A stretch of 64,000 nt of DNA. Source: Myxococcota bacterium (GTDB lineage Bacteria > Myxococcota_A > UBA9160 > UBA6930). The stretch spans positions 99,693-163,692 of the forward strand of contig JANQFK010000023.1 in the NCBI GenBank assembly GCA_028277885.1, read 5' to 3'. The translations under genes were made by a program, and so were the position numbers. Under the pieces are notes generated by a model that was not told the DNA's origin, ran no database searches, and saw only the letters and a program-made list of their open reading frames with translations. The number at the start of each line of letters is the position of its first letter. Position 1 is the first letter of the stretch. This document shows, piece by piece, positions 51,016-58,565 of this stretch.

Positions 51016-52133
51016 GGCGCCTCCGGGCCCGGAGCCTCGCCGGAGGCCGCGGGTCGGTACTGGAAGTAGGCCGCGCAGGCGCCCTCGGCGGACACCATGG
51101 GCGCACCCAGCGGACGCTCGGGCGTGCAGTCGCGGCCGAAGGCCGGGCAGCGGTCGGGACGCAGTGCGCCGCGCAGCACCTCGCCGGCGCGGCAGGCGGC
51201 GGGCTCCGCCGCGGCGGCCGGGAGCGCGTCGGCGAAGCGCCGCTCGGCGTCGAGGGCCGCGTAGTCTCCGTGCAGCGCCAGGCCGCTGCGGGGCAGGGTG
51301 CCGATCCCGCGCCAGGGCCGGTCCACCACCTCGAACACCTCGGCGAGCAGGGCCCGGGCGTGGGGGTTGCCCTCGGGCCGCACGGCGCGCGCGTACTGGA
51401 TCTCGACCCGGGCCTCGCCGGCCTCGAGCTGGCGCAGGGCGCGCAGCACGCCCTCGAGGATGTCGAGGGGCTCGAAGCCGGTGGCCACCACGGGCACGCC
51501 GTGGCGCGCCGCGATGGGCTCGTACTCCGCGGTGCCCATCACGGTGCAGACGTGGCCCGCGGCGAGGAACGCCTGCACCCGGGTCTCGGGATCGGAGAGG
51601 ATGGCCTCGAGGGCGGGGGGCACGCGCACGTGGGAGACCAGCAGCGAGAAGTTCGGAAGGCCGCGCTGCCGCGCGAAGCGCGCGGCCGCCGCCACCGCGG
51701 GGGCCGTGGTCTCGAAGCCGACGGCGAGGAACACCACCTGCCGCCCGGGCAGGCGCTCGGCGAGGCGCGCGGCGTCGAGGGGCGAGTAGACGATGCGCAC
51801 GTCGCCGCCCCGGGCCCGGGCGCCGAACAGGTCGCCCGCGCTGCCAGGCACCCGCAGCATGTCGCCGAAGCTGCACAGGGTGACCTCGGAGCGCAGCGCG
51901 AGGGCGAGGGCCCGGTCGAGGGTGGCGAGCGGCGTCACGCAGACCGGGCAGCCCGGCCCGTGCAGCAGGCTCACGTCGGTGCCGAGCAGGGCGTCGAGCC
52001 CGTGGGCGAGGATCGCGTGGGTCTGTCCTCCGCACACCTCCATCAGCGTCCAGGGACGCGTCGCCGTGGCGCGGATCTCCGCCGCGACGTGGTGGATCGC
52101 GGCAGGGTCGCGGTACTCGTCCACCCACTTCAC
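51012..52133 (-). CDS. hypD: Hydrogenase maturation protein HypD
   Basis: A 373-residue Fe-S scaffold on which the Fe(CN)2CO unit is built with HypC. It shows [19 protein letters not shown] (conserved Cys), the [10 protein letters not shown] motif, [11 protein letters not shown] and the C-terminal cysteines [45 protein letters not shown]. The length is standard. The GTG start overlaps hypC by GTGA. Confidence 0.96.
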   Translation of the reverse strand: MKWVDEYRDPAAIHHVAAEIRATATRPWTLMEVCGGQTHAILAHGLDALLGTDVSLLHGPGCPVCVTPLATLDRALALALRSEVTLCSFGDMLRVPGSAGDLFGARARGGDVRIVYSPLDAARLAERLPGRQVVFLAVGFETTAPAVAAAARFARQRGLPNFSLLVSHVRVPPALEAILSDPETRVQAFLAAGHVCTVMGTAEYEPIAARHGVPVVATGFEPLDILEGVLRALRQLEAGEARVEIQYARAVRPEGNPHARALLAEVFEVVDRPWRGIGTLPRSGLALHGDYAALDAERRFADALPAAAAEPAACRAGEVLRGALRPDRCPAFGRDCTPERPLGAPMVSAEGACAAYFQYRPAASGEAPGPEAP

Positions 52134-52366
52134 GAGGGTCGTCCCCCGGGTCCCGCCAGGGCCTCGAGGGCCTCGGCCGCCACCGCCTCGTCCACCACGC
52201 GCAGCGCGAAGCCCACGTGCACCAGCACCCAGTCGCCGGGCTCGGCCTCGGGCACGAAGGAGAGGCATACCTCGCGCCGCACGCCGCCGAAGTCCACCTG
52301 GGCCAGGGCGAGGCCGGCCTCGTCCTCGGCCCGGGAGAGCACGCGACCGGGCACGGCGAGGCACAT
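52130..52366 (-). CDS. hypC: Hydrogenase maturation chaperone HypC
   Basis: A 78-residue protein starting [10 protein letters not shown], whose Cys2 is the iron ligand in HypC. The body has [36 protein letters not shown], the small OB-like fold of the family, and EALEALAG at the end. It partners HypD and delivers the Fe(CN)2CO group to the large subunit. It overlaps hypB by 1 nt (TGATG) and hypD by 4 nt. Confidence 0.96.
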   Translation of the reverse strand: MCLAVPGRVLSRAEDEAGLALAQVDFGGVRREVCLSFVPEAEPGDWVLVHVGFALRVVDEAVAAEALEALAGPGGRPS

Positions 52367-53124
52367 CAGCGCCGGCCTCCCGCGGCCAGCCACGCCAGCC
52401 ACTCGTCCATGCCGGCGCCGCTGCGCGCCGAGACCGCGAGGGCGGGGAGGCCCGGGCGGACGCGCCGCGCCCGCTCCACGCAGCGCTCGACGTCGAAGTC
52501 GAGGTGGGGGAGCAGGTCGGTCTTCGTCACCACCAGGCAGTCGGCGGCCGCCACCATGGCGGGGTACTTCTCGGGCTTGTCGTCGCCCTCGGGCGTCGAG
52601 ACCAGCAGCGCGCGCCGGCTCTCGCCGCAGGAGAAGGGCGCCGGGCAGACCAGGTTGCCGACGTTCTCGACGAACACGCGCTCCACGCCGTCGAGGTCGA
52701 GCTTCTCGAGGGCGTGGCCCACGAGGTGGGCGTCGAGGTGGCACAGCGCGCCGGTCTCGATCTGCGCGACCCGTGCGCCCCGGGTCGCGATGCGGCGCGC
52801 GTCGTGGTCCGTCGCGCAGTCGCCCTCCACCACCGCCACGCGCGCCGGCGCGTCGGGGTCCGTGGCGGCGAGGATCTCGAGGGTGCGTTCCAGGAGCGAG
52901 GTCTTGCCGCAGCCCGGGGCGCCCAGCAGGCCCACGGCCTCGATGCCGAGCCCGGCGAGCCGCTCGCGCAGGGCCCGGGCGTTCGCCTCGTTGGCGGCCA
53001 GCAGCGAGGTCTCCACCTCGACCCGGCGCGCCTCGTGGCCCGGGGCGGGGGAAGGCTCGTGGGCGTGCGCCCGGATCGGGCTCGCCGGCCCGCCGGGCTC
53101 GCCGCAGCCGCAGGTTCCACACAT
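52366..53124 (-). CDS. hypB: Hydrogenase nickel-incorporation GTPase HypB
   Basis: A 252-residue GTPase. The N-terminal metal site is CGTCGCG (residues 2-8), followed by a His-containing linker ([12 protein letters not shown]). P-loop [14 protein letters not shown], the zinc/nickel site in [14 protein letters not shown] and [22 protein letters not shown] and the TKTDLL guanine motif are intact. It inserts Ni together with HypA. Given the unusual HypA downstream of the protease gene, the extra N-terminal metal site may matter more than usual. Confidence 0.96.
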   Translation of the reverse strand: MCGTCGCGEPGGPASPIRAHAHEPSPAPGHEARRVEVETSLLAANEANARALRERLAGLGIEAVGLLGAPGCGKTSLLERTLEILAATDPDAPARVAVVEGDCATDHDARRIATRGARVAQIETGALCHLDAHLVGHALEKLDLDGVERVFVENVGNLVCPAPFSCGESRRALLVSTPEGDDKPEKYPAMVAAADCLVVTKTDLLPHLDFDVERCVERARRVRPGLPALAVSARSGAGMDEWLAWLAAGGRR

Positions 53125-53366
53125 CAGCAGACCTCCAGGTCGCGCAGCACCAGGTCGCGTCCCGCGCTGCGCTCGATGCGGAGCTCGGCGCCGCGGGCCC
53201 GCGTGGCCTCGGCGCAGATCGGGAACGCCGAGGCCAGGGCCTCGGGGACCACGCCGGAGAGCGCTCCCACCTCGACCCGCACGGCCAGGATGCGCTCGCC
53301 GCCGGCACGCTCCAGGTGGCGCTCGGCCAGGTCGAGGAGCGAGAGGCAGAGCCGCGCCTCATGCAT
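53124..53366 (-). CDS. hypA: HypA-like nickel chaperone lacking the zinc-finger domain
   Basis: An 80-residue protein. It begins with the Ni-binding MHE and continues ARLCLSLLDLAERHLERAGGERILAVRVEVGALSGVVPEALASAF, clearly HypA. Normal HypA (about 113-116 residues) then has a zinc domain with two CxxC pairs. Here ELRIERSAG passes directly into the last strand DLVLRDLEVC, so the zinc loop is cleanly missing and only one terminal Cys remains. The frame is intact and both ends overlap neighbouring genes, which argues against a sequencing frameshift. Nickel delivery may still work through the N-terminal MHE. Confidence 0.85.
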   Translation of the reverse strand: MHEARLCLSLLDLAERHLERAGGERILAVRVEVGALSGVVPEALASAFPICAEATRARGAELRIERSAGRDLVLRDLEVC

Positions 53367-53814
53367 CGGCGCGCTCCCCGGCGAGCTCGGCCACCAAGCG
53401 GCGCAGCGCCCCGCAGGCCCGGGGCAGCGCCGCCGCCACCGCGGGCGAGAGCCCGCCCTCCCGCGCGTCGCCGGCCTCGATGCCCAGCACGCGCAGCCGG
53501 GGTCGCCGCCCCAGCGCGTCGGCCAGGGCGAGGGCCTCGCCCACGCCGAGCCCGTGGCTCGAGAGCTCGCGACGCGCCGCGAGCCGCGCCGGATCCACCT
53601 CCTGGATCCGTCCCGGCGCGCCCGCGCCGGGCAGCGCGTCGACGATCACCACCGCGTCGGCGTCGCCCAGGTCGTCGGCGAGGTCGAGCCCCGGCCGCTC
53701 CCGCACGCGCAGCTCGACGCCCTCGGGCAGGCCGCCGGCCACCGCCTCGGCCACGGCGAGCCCCACCGCGTCGTCGCCGTGGGGGCTGCCGATGCCGATC
53801 ACGCGGATCCTCAT
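53359..53814 (-). CDS. [NiFe]-hydrogenase maturation endopeptidase
   Basis: A 151-residue protease of the HyaD/HycI family, which trims the large-subunit C-terminus after nickel insertion. Signature residues: VIGIGSPHGDDAVGLAVAEAV (first acidic Ni ligand), the Asp in VVIVDALPGAG and the His in ELSSHGLGVGEALALADALG. It overlaps hydA by ATGA and hypA by 8 nt. It is presumably specific for the HydA encoded just upstream. Confidence 0.92.
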   Translation of the reverse strand: MRIRVIGIGSPHGDDAVGLAVAEAVAGGLPEGVELRVRERPGLDLADDLGDADAVVIVDALPGAGAPGRIQEVDPARLAARRELSSHGLGVGEALALADALGRRPRLRVLGIEAGDAREGGLSPAVAAALPRACGALRRLVAELAGERADA

Positions 53815-55106
53815 CGCCGCTCGATCTCGAGGCGCAGGAAGTGGGTGGAGCACGAGATGCACGGGTCGTAGTTGCGGATCGCGGTCTCGCAGCGCCGGCG
53901 CGCGTTGTCGTCGCTGCCGCTCAGCAACTCGGGCGCCAGCTCGCGCAGGTCCTGCTCGATGCGCGCCTGGTTCTGGGAGGTGGGCGGCACGATGCGGATC
54001 TCCTCCACGTCGCCGCGCTCGTCGGTCTCGACGCGGATCACCAGCAGGCCCCGCGGCGCCTCGGTGGCGCCCCAGCCCACGCCCGCCCGCGGCTCCCAGG
54101 CCGGCCCGTCGGGGTCGCGCGGCTCCTCGTAGTCCTCCACCACCGAGAGCGCCACCTCGACGGCCTCGATCACCTCGATGCCCCGGGCGAACACGCCCGC
54201 GTAGGGATCCGTGGCGGCGAAGCGCGGGGCCAGCCGGTCGTAGGCGGCGCGCGCCGCCGGCTCCAGGCGGTCGGCGTTCAGGTGCACGCGCGCCAGGGGG
54301 CCCACCGCGTAGGGGCCGCGCTCGCGCACCCGGCACTGCAGGGCGGTCGAGTGGGGAACCTGCTCCTCCACGAAGTGCTCGTCGAAGTCGGGCGTGGCGA
54401 GGTCGAGGCCCCGGGTCGAGACGATGCGGCCCTCGTTCATCGGGTACTCCGAGGCGTGGCGCAGGGCGACCAGCTCCTGCTCGATCGGTCGCTCGGGCAC
54501 GCCGAGGGACTCGATCCAGTGGAGCAGCGCCTCGGCGTCGCCGCGGGCCCGGCGCAGCGGGTCCGCGAGGGGCGCGAGCGCCTCGGGCCGGGGCGCGCGG
54601 GTGAAGCCGCCCACCTTCACGCCCACCGGGTTCACGGGGCGCCCGCCCAGCAGGGCGACGATGCGGTTGCCCAGCGCGCGCAGGCCCAGGCAGCGCTCGA
54701 CCTCGGCGCGGTGCTGTCTCGCCACCTCGAAGGCGTCGTCGAGGCCCAGGTAGTCCGGCGCTGCGAGGAACACCATGTGGAGCAGGTGGCTCTCCATCCA
54801 CTCGCCGGCGTAGTAGAGGCGGCGCAGCGCGCGCACCGCGGGCTCGGGCTCCACCTCGAAGATGGACTCGAGGGCGTGGACGGCGCTCATCTGGTACGCG
54901 ACGGGGCAGATGCCGCAGATGCGCGCCACCAGGTCCGGCAGCTCCGTCGCGGCCCGCCCACGCAGAAAGGCCTCGAAGAAGCGCGGCGGCTCGTAGATCT
55001 CCAGGCGCACTTCGGTGACGGCGCCGTCCTCCACGGTGAGGTGCAGCGCGCCCTCGCCCTCGACCCGGGCCAGGGCCCCCACCTCGACGGTGCGCCGCTC
55101 AGTCAT
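53811..55106 (-). CDS. hydA: [NiFe]-hydrogenase large subunit, group 3b type (HydA)
   Basis: A 431-residue catalytic subunit. The two nickel-ligand motifs are RICGICPVAYQMS (L1) and DPCISCSTHFLRLEIERR (L2). The protease should cut after the His of CSTH. EGEGALHLTV near the N-terminus, GGRPVNPVGVKVGGFTRAP and PTSQNQARIEQDLREL are typical of NADP-linked group 3b enzymes (Pyrococcus sulfhydrogenase type). With HydB, HydG and HydD it couples H2 and NAD(P)(H) in the cytoplasm. It overlaps hydD by 8 nt. Confidence 0.94.
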   Translation of the reverse strand: MTERRTVEVGALARVEGEGALHLTVEDGAVTEVRLEIYEPPRFFEAFLRGRAATELPDLVARICGICPVAYQMSAVHALESIFEVEPEPAVRALRRLYYAGEWMESHLLHMVFLAAPDYLGLDDAFEVARQHRAEVERCLGLRALGNRIVALLGGRPVNPVGVKVGGFTRAPRPEALAPLADPLRRARGDAEALLHWIESLGVPERPIEQELVALRHASEYPMNEGRIVSTRGLDLATPDFDEHFVEEQVPHSTALQCRVRERGPYAVGPLARVHLNADRLEPAARAAYDRLAPRFAATDPYAGVFARGIEVIEAVEVALSVVEDYEEPRDPDGPAWEPRAGVGWGATEAPRGLLVIRVETDERGDVEEIRIVPPTSQNQARIEQDLRELAPELLSGSDDNARRRCETAIRNYDPCISCSTHFLRLEIERR

Positions 55107-55926
55107 CGGCGGACCCTCCGGTCTCCTCGGCGCTCCGCTCCTCCGCGATGCGATCGGCCAGTGCGCGGAAGGCCGGCGCGTAGCCCGTGATGCCCCGGAA
55201 GCGCCGCTCGACGTCCCGGGGCCCGAGCCCCAGCTCGGCCAGCCGGCCCGCCAGGGACGGCGGGTTCGGGTCGTCCAGCGGTCCGAAGCAGCCGTAGCAG
55301 TCCCGGGCGAGGGAGGGGCACAGCGCGCCGCAGCCGGCCCGGGTGACCGGCCCCAGGCAGGGCGCGCCGCGCGCCACCAGCACGCAGACCCGGCCGGCGC
55401 GCTTGCACTCGTGGCAGACGCTCCCCGACGGCAGGTCCGGGGTGGTTCCGAGCAGCGCGCGCAGCAGCACCCGGCGCACCTGGAGGGGGTTGATGGGACA
55501 GCCGTGGAGCTCGTGGTCCACCTTCACGTGGTCCGCGATCGGGGTCGAAGTGGGCAGCACCGAGAGCCACTCGGGATGCGGGTACACGCGCTGCTTCCAG
55601 TCCTCGACGTCGGCGCGGTTGCGCAGGGCCTGGATGCCCCCCGCCGTCGCGCAGGCGCCGATGCTCACCAGCACCTTCGACTCCTCGCGGATGCGCCGGA
55701 TGCGCGCCGCGTCGGCCGGCGTGGCGACGCTGCCCTCGACCAGGCTGAGGTCGTAGGGGCCGGGCTCCACGCGGCTCGAGGCCTCGAGGAAGTGGGCGAT
55801 CTCGATCCGCCCGGCCAGGGGCAGCAGCTCGTGCTCGAGGTTCAGGAGCTGGAGCTGGCAGCCGTCGCAGGAGGCGAACTTGAACACGGCCAGCTTGAGC
55901 TTCGGCGCGGTGGCGAAGGCGGTCAC
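55099..55926 (-). CDS. hydD: [NiFe]-hydrogenase small subunit, group 3b type (HydD)
   Basis: A 275-residue Fe-S subunit. Proximal-cluster ligands lie in FKFASCDGCQLQLLNLE, VSIGACATAGGIQ and HELHGCPINP. Further clusters are bound by SVCHECKRAGRVCVL and CLGPVTRAGCGALCPSLARDCYGCFGP. No Tat signal is present, as expected for a cytoplasmic group 3 enzyme. The GTG start shares one base with the hydG stop (TAGTG). Confidence 0.94.
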   Translation of the reverse strand: MTAFATAPKLKLAVFKFASCDGCQLQLLNLEHELLPLAGRIEIAHFLEASSRVEPGPYDLSLVEGSVATPADAARIRRIREESKVLVSIGACATAGGIQALRNRADVEDWKQRVYPHPEWLSVLPTSTPIADHVKVDHELHGCPINPLQVRRVLLRALLGTTPDLPSGSVCHECKRAGRVCVLVARGAPCLGPVTRAGCGALCPSLARDCYGCFGPLDDPNPPSLAGRLAELGLGPRDVERRFRGITGYAPAFRALADRIAEERSAEETGGSADD

Positions 55927-56753
55927 TAGAGGTGCCCCGTGCGGAAGAAGCGGTCGAGCTCGCTCAGGCGGAAGATCGGCCCGTCCTTGCACACGAACTC
56001 GGGCCCGAGCTGGCAGTGGCCGCACAGCCCCACGGCGCAGCGCATGTTGCGCTCGATGGAGACGAACATCCGCTCGCGGGAGAGGCCGCGCTGCTCGAGG
56101 ATGTGCGACGCGTAGCGCATCATCACCTCGGGTCCGCACATCAGGACCTGGGTGCGGATCGGGTCGAAGGCCACCTCCTCGAAGAGCTCGGTCACCACGC
56201 CGGTGCGGTCCTTCCAGGCCCGGTCGGGCTGGTCGCTGGTGAGCATCACCGTGGTGTCGGGCTCGCGGCGCCAGATCTCGAAGCGCTCGCGGTGGATCAG
56301 GTCGGCGGCCTTCTTCACGCCGTGGAGGATCGTGACGTGGCCGTAGTTGGCGCGGCGGCGGAACACGTAGTCGATGGCGCCCGAGACCGGCGCGCAGCCG
56401 AGGCCGCCGGTCACGATCAGCAGGTCCTTGAAGCGGGCGTTCTCGAGGGGCCAGCCGTTGCCGTAGGGGCCGCGCAGGCCGAGCACGTCGCCGACGCCCT
56501 TCTCCGCGATCACCCGCGTCGTGCGCCCGACGATGCGGATGGTGTGCTCGAGGGTCTCCTCCTCGGGGTCCGAGGAGATCGAGATCGCGACCTCGCCCAC
56601 GCCGGGCACGTACACCATGTTGAACTGCCCGGGGCGGAAGTCGAAGAGCGGCCGGGCGGCGGGATCGCGCAGCACCATCCGGTAGGCGTGGATGTCCGGC
56701 CCGAAGGAGTGCTTCTCCACGATCTCGGCGGGGTGGGGCAGGAGCGGGTTCAC
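55926..56753 (-). CDS. hydG: Hydrogenase FAD/NAD(P)-binding subunit (HydG, AsrB-like)
   Basis: A 275-residue diaphorase subunit of the ferredoxin-NADP reductase fold. FAD binding is by FRPGQFNMVYVPGVGEVAISISSDP, nucleotide binding by LLIVTGGLGCAPVSGAIDYV and VLMCGPEVMMRYA, and a C-terminal [2Fe-2S] site is formed by NMRCAVGLCGHCQLGPEFVCKDGP. It links hydrogen turnover to NAD(P)H. The GTG start overlaps hydB as GTGA. Confidence 0.93.
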   Translation of the reverse strand: MNPLLPHPAEIVEKHSFGPDIHAYRMVLRDPAARPLFDFRPGQFNMVYVPGVGEVAISISSDPEEETLEHTIRIVGRTTRVIAEKGVGDVLGLRGPYGNGWPLENARFKDLLIVTGGLGCAPVSGAIDYVFRRRANYGHVTILHGVKKAADLIHRERFEIWRREPDTTVMLTSDQPDRAWKDRTGVVTELFEEVAFDPIRTQVLMCGPEVMMRYASHILEQRGLSRERMFVSIERNMRCAVGLCGHCQLGPEFVCKDGPIFRLSELDRFFRTGHL

Positions 56754-57889
56754 GGCGCCTCCGTCCGCAGGGCCGCCACCTCCTCGGTGATGTCGATCCC
56801 CACCGGGCACCAGGTGATGCAGCGTCCGCACCCCACGCACCCCGACTCGCCGAACTGGTCGATCCAGGCCCCGAGCTTGTGCACCAGCCACTGCCGGTAG
56901 CGGTGCGCGATGTGGGGCCGGAAGTTCAGGCCGTGCACCTGGGCGTGGTCGCGGTCGAAGCAGGAGTCCCACTCGCGCACCCGCACCGCGCCGGAGCCGT
57001 CGAGGGCGGGCTCGTCGCTCTCGTCGTGGCAGAAGCAGGTCGGGCACACCGCCGTGCAGTTCCCGCAGGAGAGGCAGCGCTCGCCGGTCTCGGCCCAGCG
57101 CGGGTGCTCGAGGCGGGCGTAGAGCAGCTCCGGGAAGCCCTCGGTGTCGATGCCCCGCTCCATGCCCTCGGCACAGGCAACGAGGGCCCCGTGCTCGGCC
57201 TCGACGCGCTCGGCGCCCGCGGGCGGGAGCGAGAGGCCGTCCAGGACCTCGGCGCCCGCCGGGGTTCCCGAGCGCGCCACGAACCCGTCCTCCTGCTCGG
57301 TGAGGACGAGGTCGTGGCCCTCCCGGGCCTCGGGGCCGGTGCCGAAGGAGGTGCAGAAGCAGGTCGCGGCCGAGCGCACGCAGTTCACCGCCACGACGAG
57401 CACGTCCCGGCGCCGGGCCTCGTACCACGCGTCGGGGAAGCGGCCGCGACGGAAGATGCGGTCCTGCACGCCGAGCGCGGCGAGGTCGCAGGCGCGCACG
57501 CCGAGGAAGGCGGTGGGCGGCGTCTCCGGGAGGGTCTCGCTCGCCTCGAAGCCAGCGGCGTCGGTGCGGACCTGGAGCAGGGTCTCGCGGGGTGCGAAGA
57601 AGAAGGGCTTGAGCGCGCCCGGGCCGTTCACCACGTCGAAGACCCGGTCGCCGGTCGCGGCCTCCAGCCGGTAGCGCCCGGGTGCCTGGCTCTCGCGCAG
57701 GCCCCGGGGCAGGGCGTCGGCGGACTCGACCTCGGCGTACACCACCGCGCCGTCCCGGGGCACGGGGGCGATCACGCGGTAGCCCCGACCGCGCAGCGCG
57801 TCGATCAGCTCCTGGAGCCGGGGCCGCGCCAGGAACCGCGATGCGGAGATCCGGTTCGCTTCGTCGCCATCGGAGGGGGATCGGGGCAC
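56750..57889 (-). CDS. hydB: Hydrogenase Fe-S subunit (HydB, AsrA-like)
   Basis: A 379-residue electron-transfer subunit. Two [4Fe-4S] motifs appear as CLSCGNCTAVCPTCFC and CVGCGRCITWCPVGID. Other conserved cysteines lie in FLGVRACDLAALGVQD, NCVRSAATCFCTSFG and EWDSCFDRDH. This is the beta subunit of sulfhydrogenase-type group 3b enzymes. The start is GTG 57889 with GAGGAA upstream. It follows a two-CBS gene by 88 bp, with an inverted repeat (57918-57936) in the gap. It may be read through from the sigma-54 promoter at 58506. Confidence 0.92.
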   Translation of the reverse strand: MPRSPSDGDEANRISASRFLARPRLQELIDALRGRGYRVIAPVPRDGAVVYAEVESADALPRGLRESQAPGRYRLEAATGDRVFDVVNGPGALKPFFFAPRETLLQVRTDAAGFEASETLPETPPTAFLGVRACDLAALGVQDRIFRRGRFPDAWYEARRRDVLVVAVNCVRSAATCFCTSFGTGPEAREGHDLVLTEQEDGFVARSGTPAGAEVLDGLSLPPAGAERVEAEHGALVACAEGMERGIDTEGFPELLYARLEHPRWAETGERCLSCGNCTAVCPTCFCHDESDEPALDGSGAVRVREWDSCFDRDHAQVHGLNFRPHIAHRYRQWLVHKLGAWIDQFGESGCVGCGRCITWCPVGIDITEEVAALRTEAP

Positions 57890-57917
57890 GTTTCCTCGCC
57901 GCGAGAAGCCCGAGATG

Positions 57918-57936
57918 CTGGGGCAAGGTACCCCAG
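57918..57936. promoter_or_regulatory. Inverted repeat upstream of hydB, same design as the candidate activator site
   Basis: CTGGGG-CAAGGTA-CCCCAG has perfect 6-bp arms and the same N7 spacing as the repeat at 43421-43439. It lies 29-47 bp upstream of hydB. No correctly spaced sigma-54 site was seen in this gap, so it could be a terminator stem after the CBS gene, a repressor site or a stray activator site. Confidence 0.45.
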
Positions 57937-57977
57937 CCCAGCGGCTGGATGGGGCTTCCTGCCCCTTTCAGTCCTCG

Positions 57978-58451
57978 TCAGGACTCCTTCTCGAGGAGCG
58001 CCACGAGGTCGAAGCTGCTGATGATCCCCACCAGCAGACCGTTCTCGGCGACCAGCACCCGGTGGACCCTCTCCCTGCGCATCAGGGCCGCGATCTCGGC
58101 GATGCGGGCGGAGGGCGACACCGCCACGCTGCCCGAGGTCATGACTTCGGAGACGCTGCGCTCGGCGAGACGGTCCTGGAAGTCCTCCAGGACGCTGCCC
58201 CAGTCCGGGCCCGAGAACTCCAGCTCGTCGCGGAAATAGCGCGTCTCGCTGGCCGCGGTGTCGTGCTCGTCCGCGGTGGCGCGGAGCAGGTCGCGGGTCG
58301 AGACCACGCCCAGCAGCCGCCCGGCGTCGTCCACCACCGGGGCCCCGTTGATCTCCTCCTCGACGAACAGGCGCTGGACGTCCAGCAGGGGGCTCTCGGG
58401 GGAGACGGTGATGACGTGGCTCTGCATCACGTCGCGGGCGGTCAGCGTCAT
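57978..58451 (-). CDS. Two-CBS-domain protein heading the hydrogenase operon
   Basis: A 157-residue CBS pair: TARDVMQSHVITVSPESPLLDVQRLFVEEEINGAPVVDDAGRLLGVVSTRDLLRATA, then an acidic insert (YFRDELEFSGPDWGSVLEDF) and VSEVMTSGSVAVSPSARIAEIAALMRRERVHRVLVAENGLLVGIISSFDLVALL. A GGAGGAGG ribosome site precedes the ATG. It has its own sigma-54 promoter and is the first gene in line with hydBGDA-hyp. Similar CBS proteins (Hrp1) are hypoxia-induced in mycobacteria. Confidence 0.9.
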   Translation of the reverse strand: MTLTARDVMQSHVITVSPESPLLDVQRLFVEEEINGAPVVDDAGRLLGVVSTRDLLRATADEHDTAASETRYFRDELEFSGPDWGSVLEDFQDRLAERSVSEVMTSGSVAVSPSARIAEIAALMRRERVHRVLVAENGLLVGIISSFDLVALLEKES

Positions 58452-58468
58452 GGGGTCCTCCTCCGGCT

Positions 58469-58498
58469 CGGCCGGTCGCCGCCCGGCCGGTCGCCGCC
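58469..58498. repeat. Tandem 15-bp duplication in the CBS/hydrogenase leader
   Basis: CGGCCGGTCGCCGCC occurs twice back to back, covering the predicted transcription start of the minus-strand sigma-54 promoter (about 58495). It may result from slippage or form a regulatory RNA structure. Confidence 0.6.
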
Positions 58499-58505
58499 GT
58501 TGTAT

Positions 58506-58521
58506 TGCACACCGCGTGCCA
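58506..58521 (-). promoter_or_regulatory. Sigma-54 promoter of the CBS/hydrogenase operon
   Basis: On the minus strand it is TGGCACGCGGTGTGCA, with GG-N10-GC spacing, about 55 bp upstream of the CBS start. It is a near-perfect mirror of the plus-strand promoter 15 bp away (58537-58552). Confidence 0.8.
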
Positions 58522-58536
58522 GGGGGCGGGCCGGGC

Positions 58537-58552
58537 TGGCACGCGGGGTGCA
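58537..58552 (+). promoter_or_regulatory. Sigma-54 promoter of the phosphotransferase/ATPase gene
   Basis: TGGCACGCGGGGTGCA, with GG-N10-GC spacing. The predicted start (about 58563) is only a few bases before the GTG at 58566, so either translation is nearly leaderless or the start codon lies further in. Confidence 0.72.
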
Positions 58553-58565
58553 GCCGGCTCCCGGC

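Noticed and set aside
57918..57936. Reading the hydB upstream palindrome as a sigma-54 promoter (TGGGGTACCTTGCC)
   Set aside because: Spacing between GG and GC is only 8 nt. The palindrome itself explains the match.
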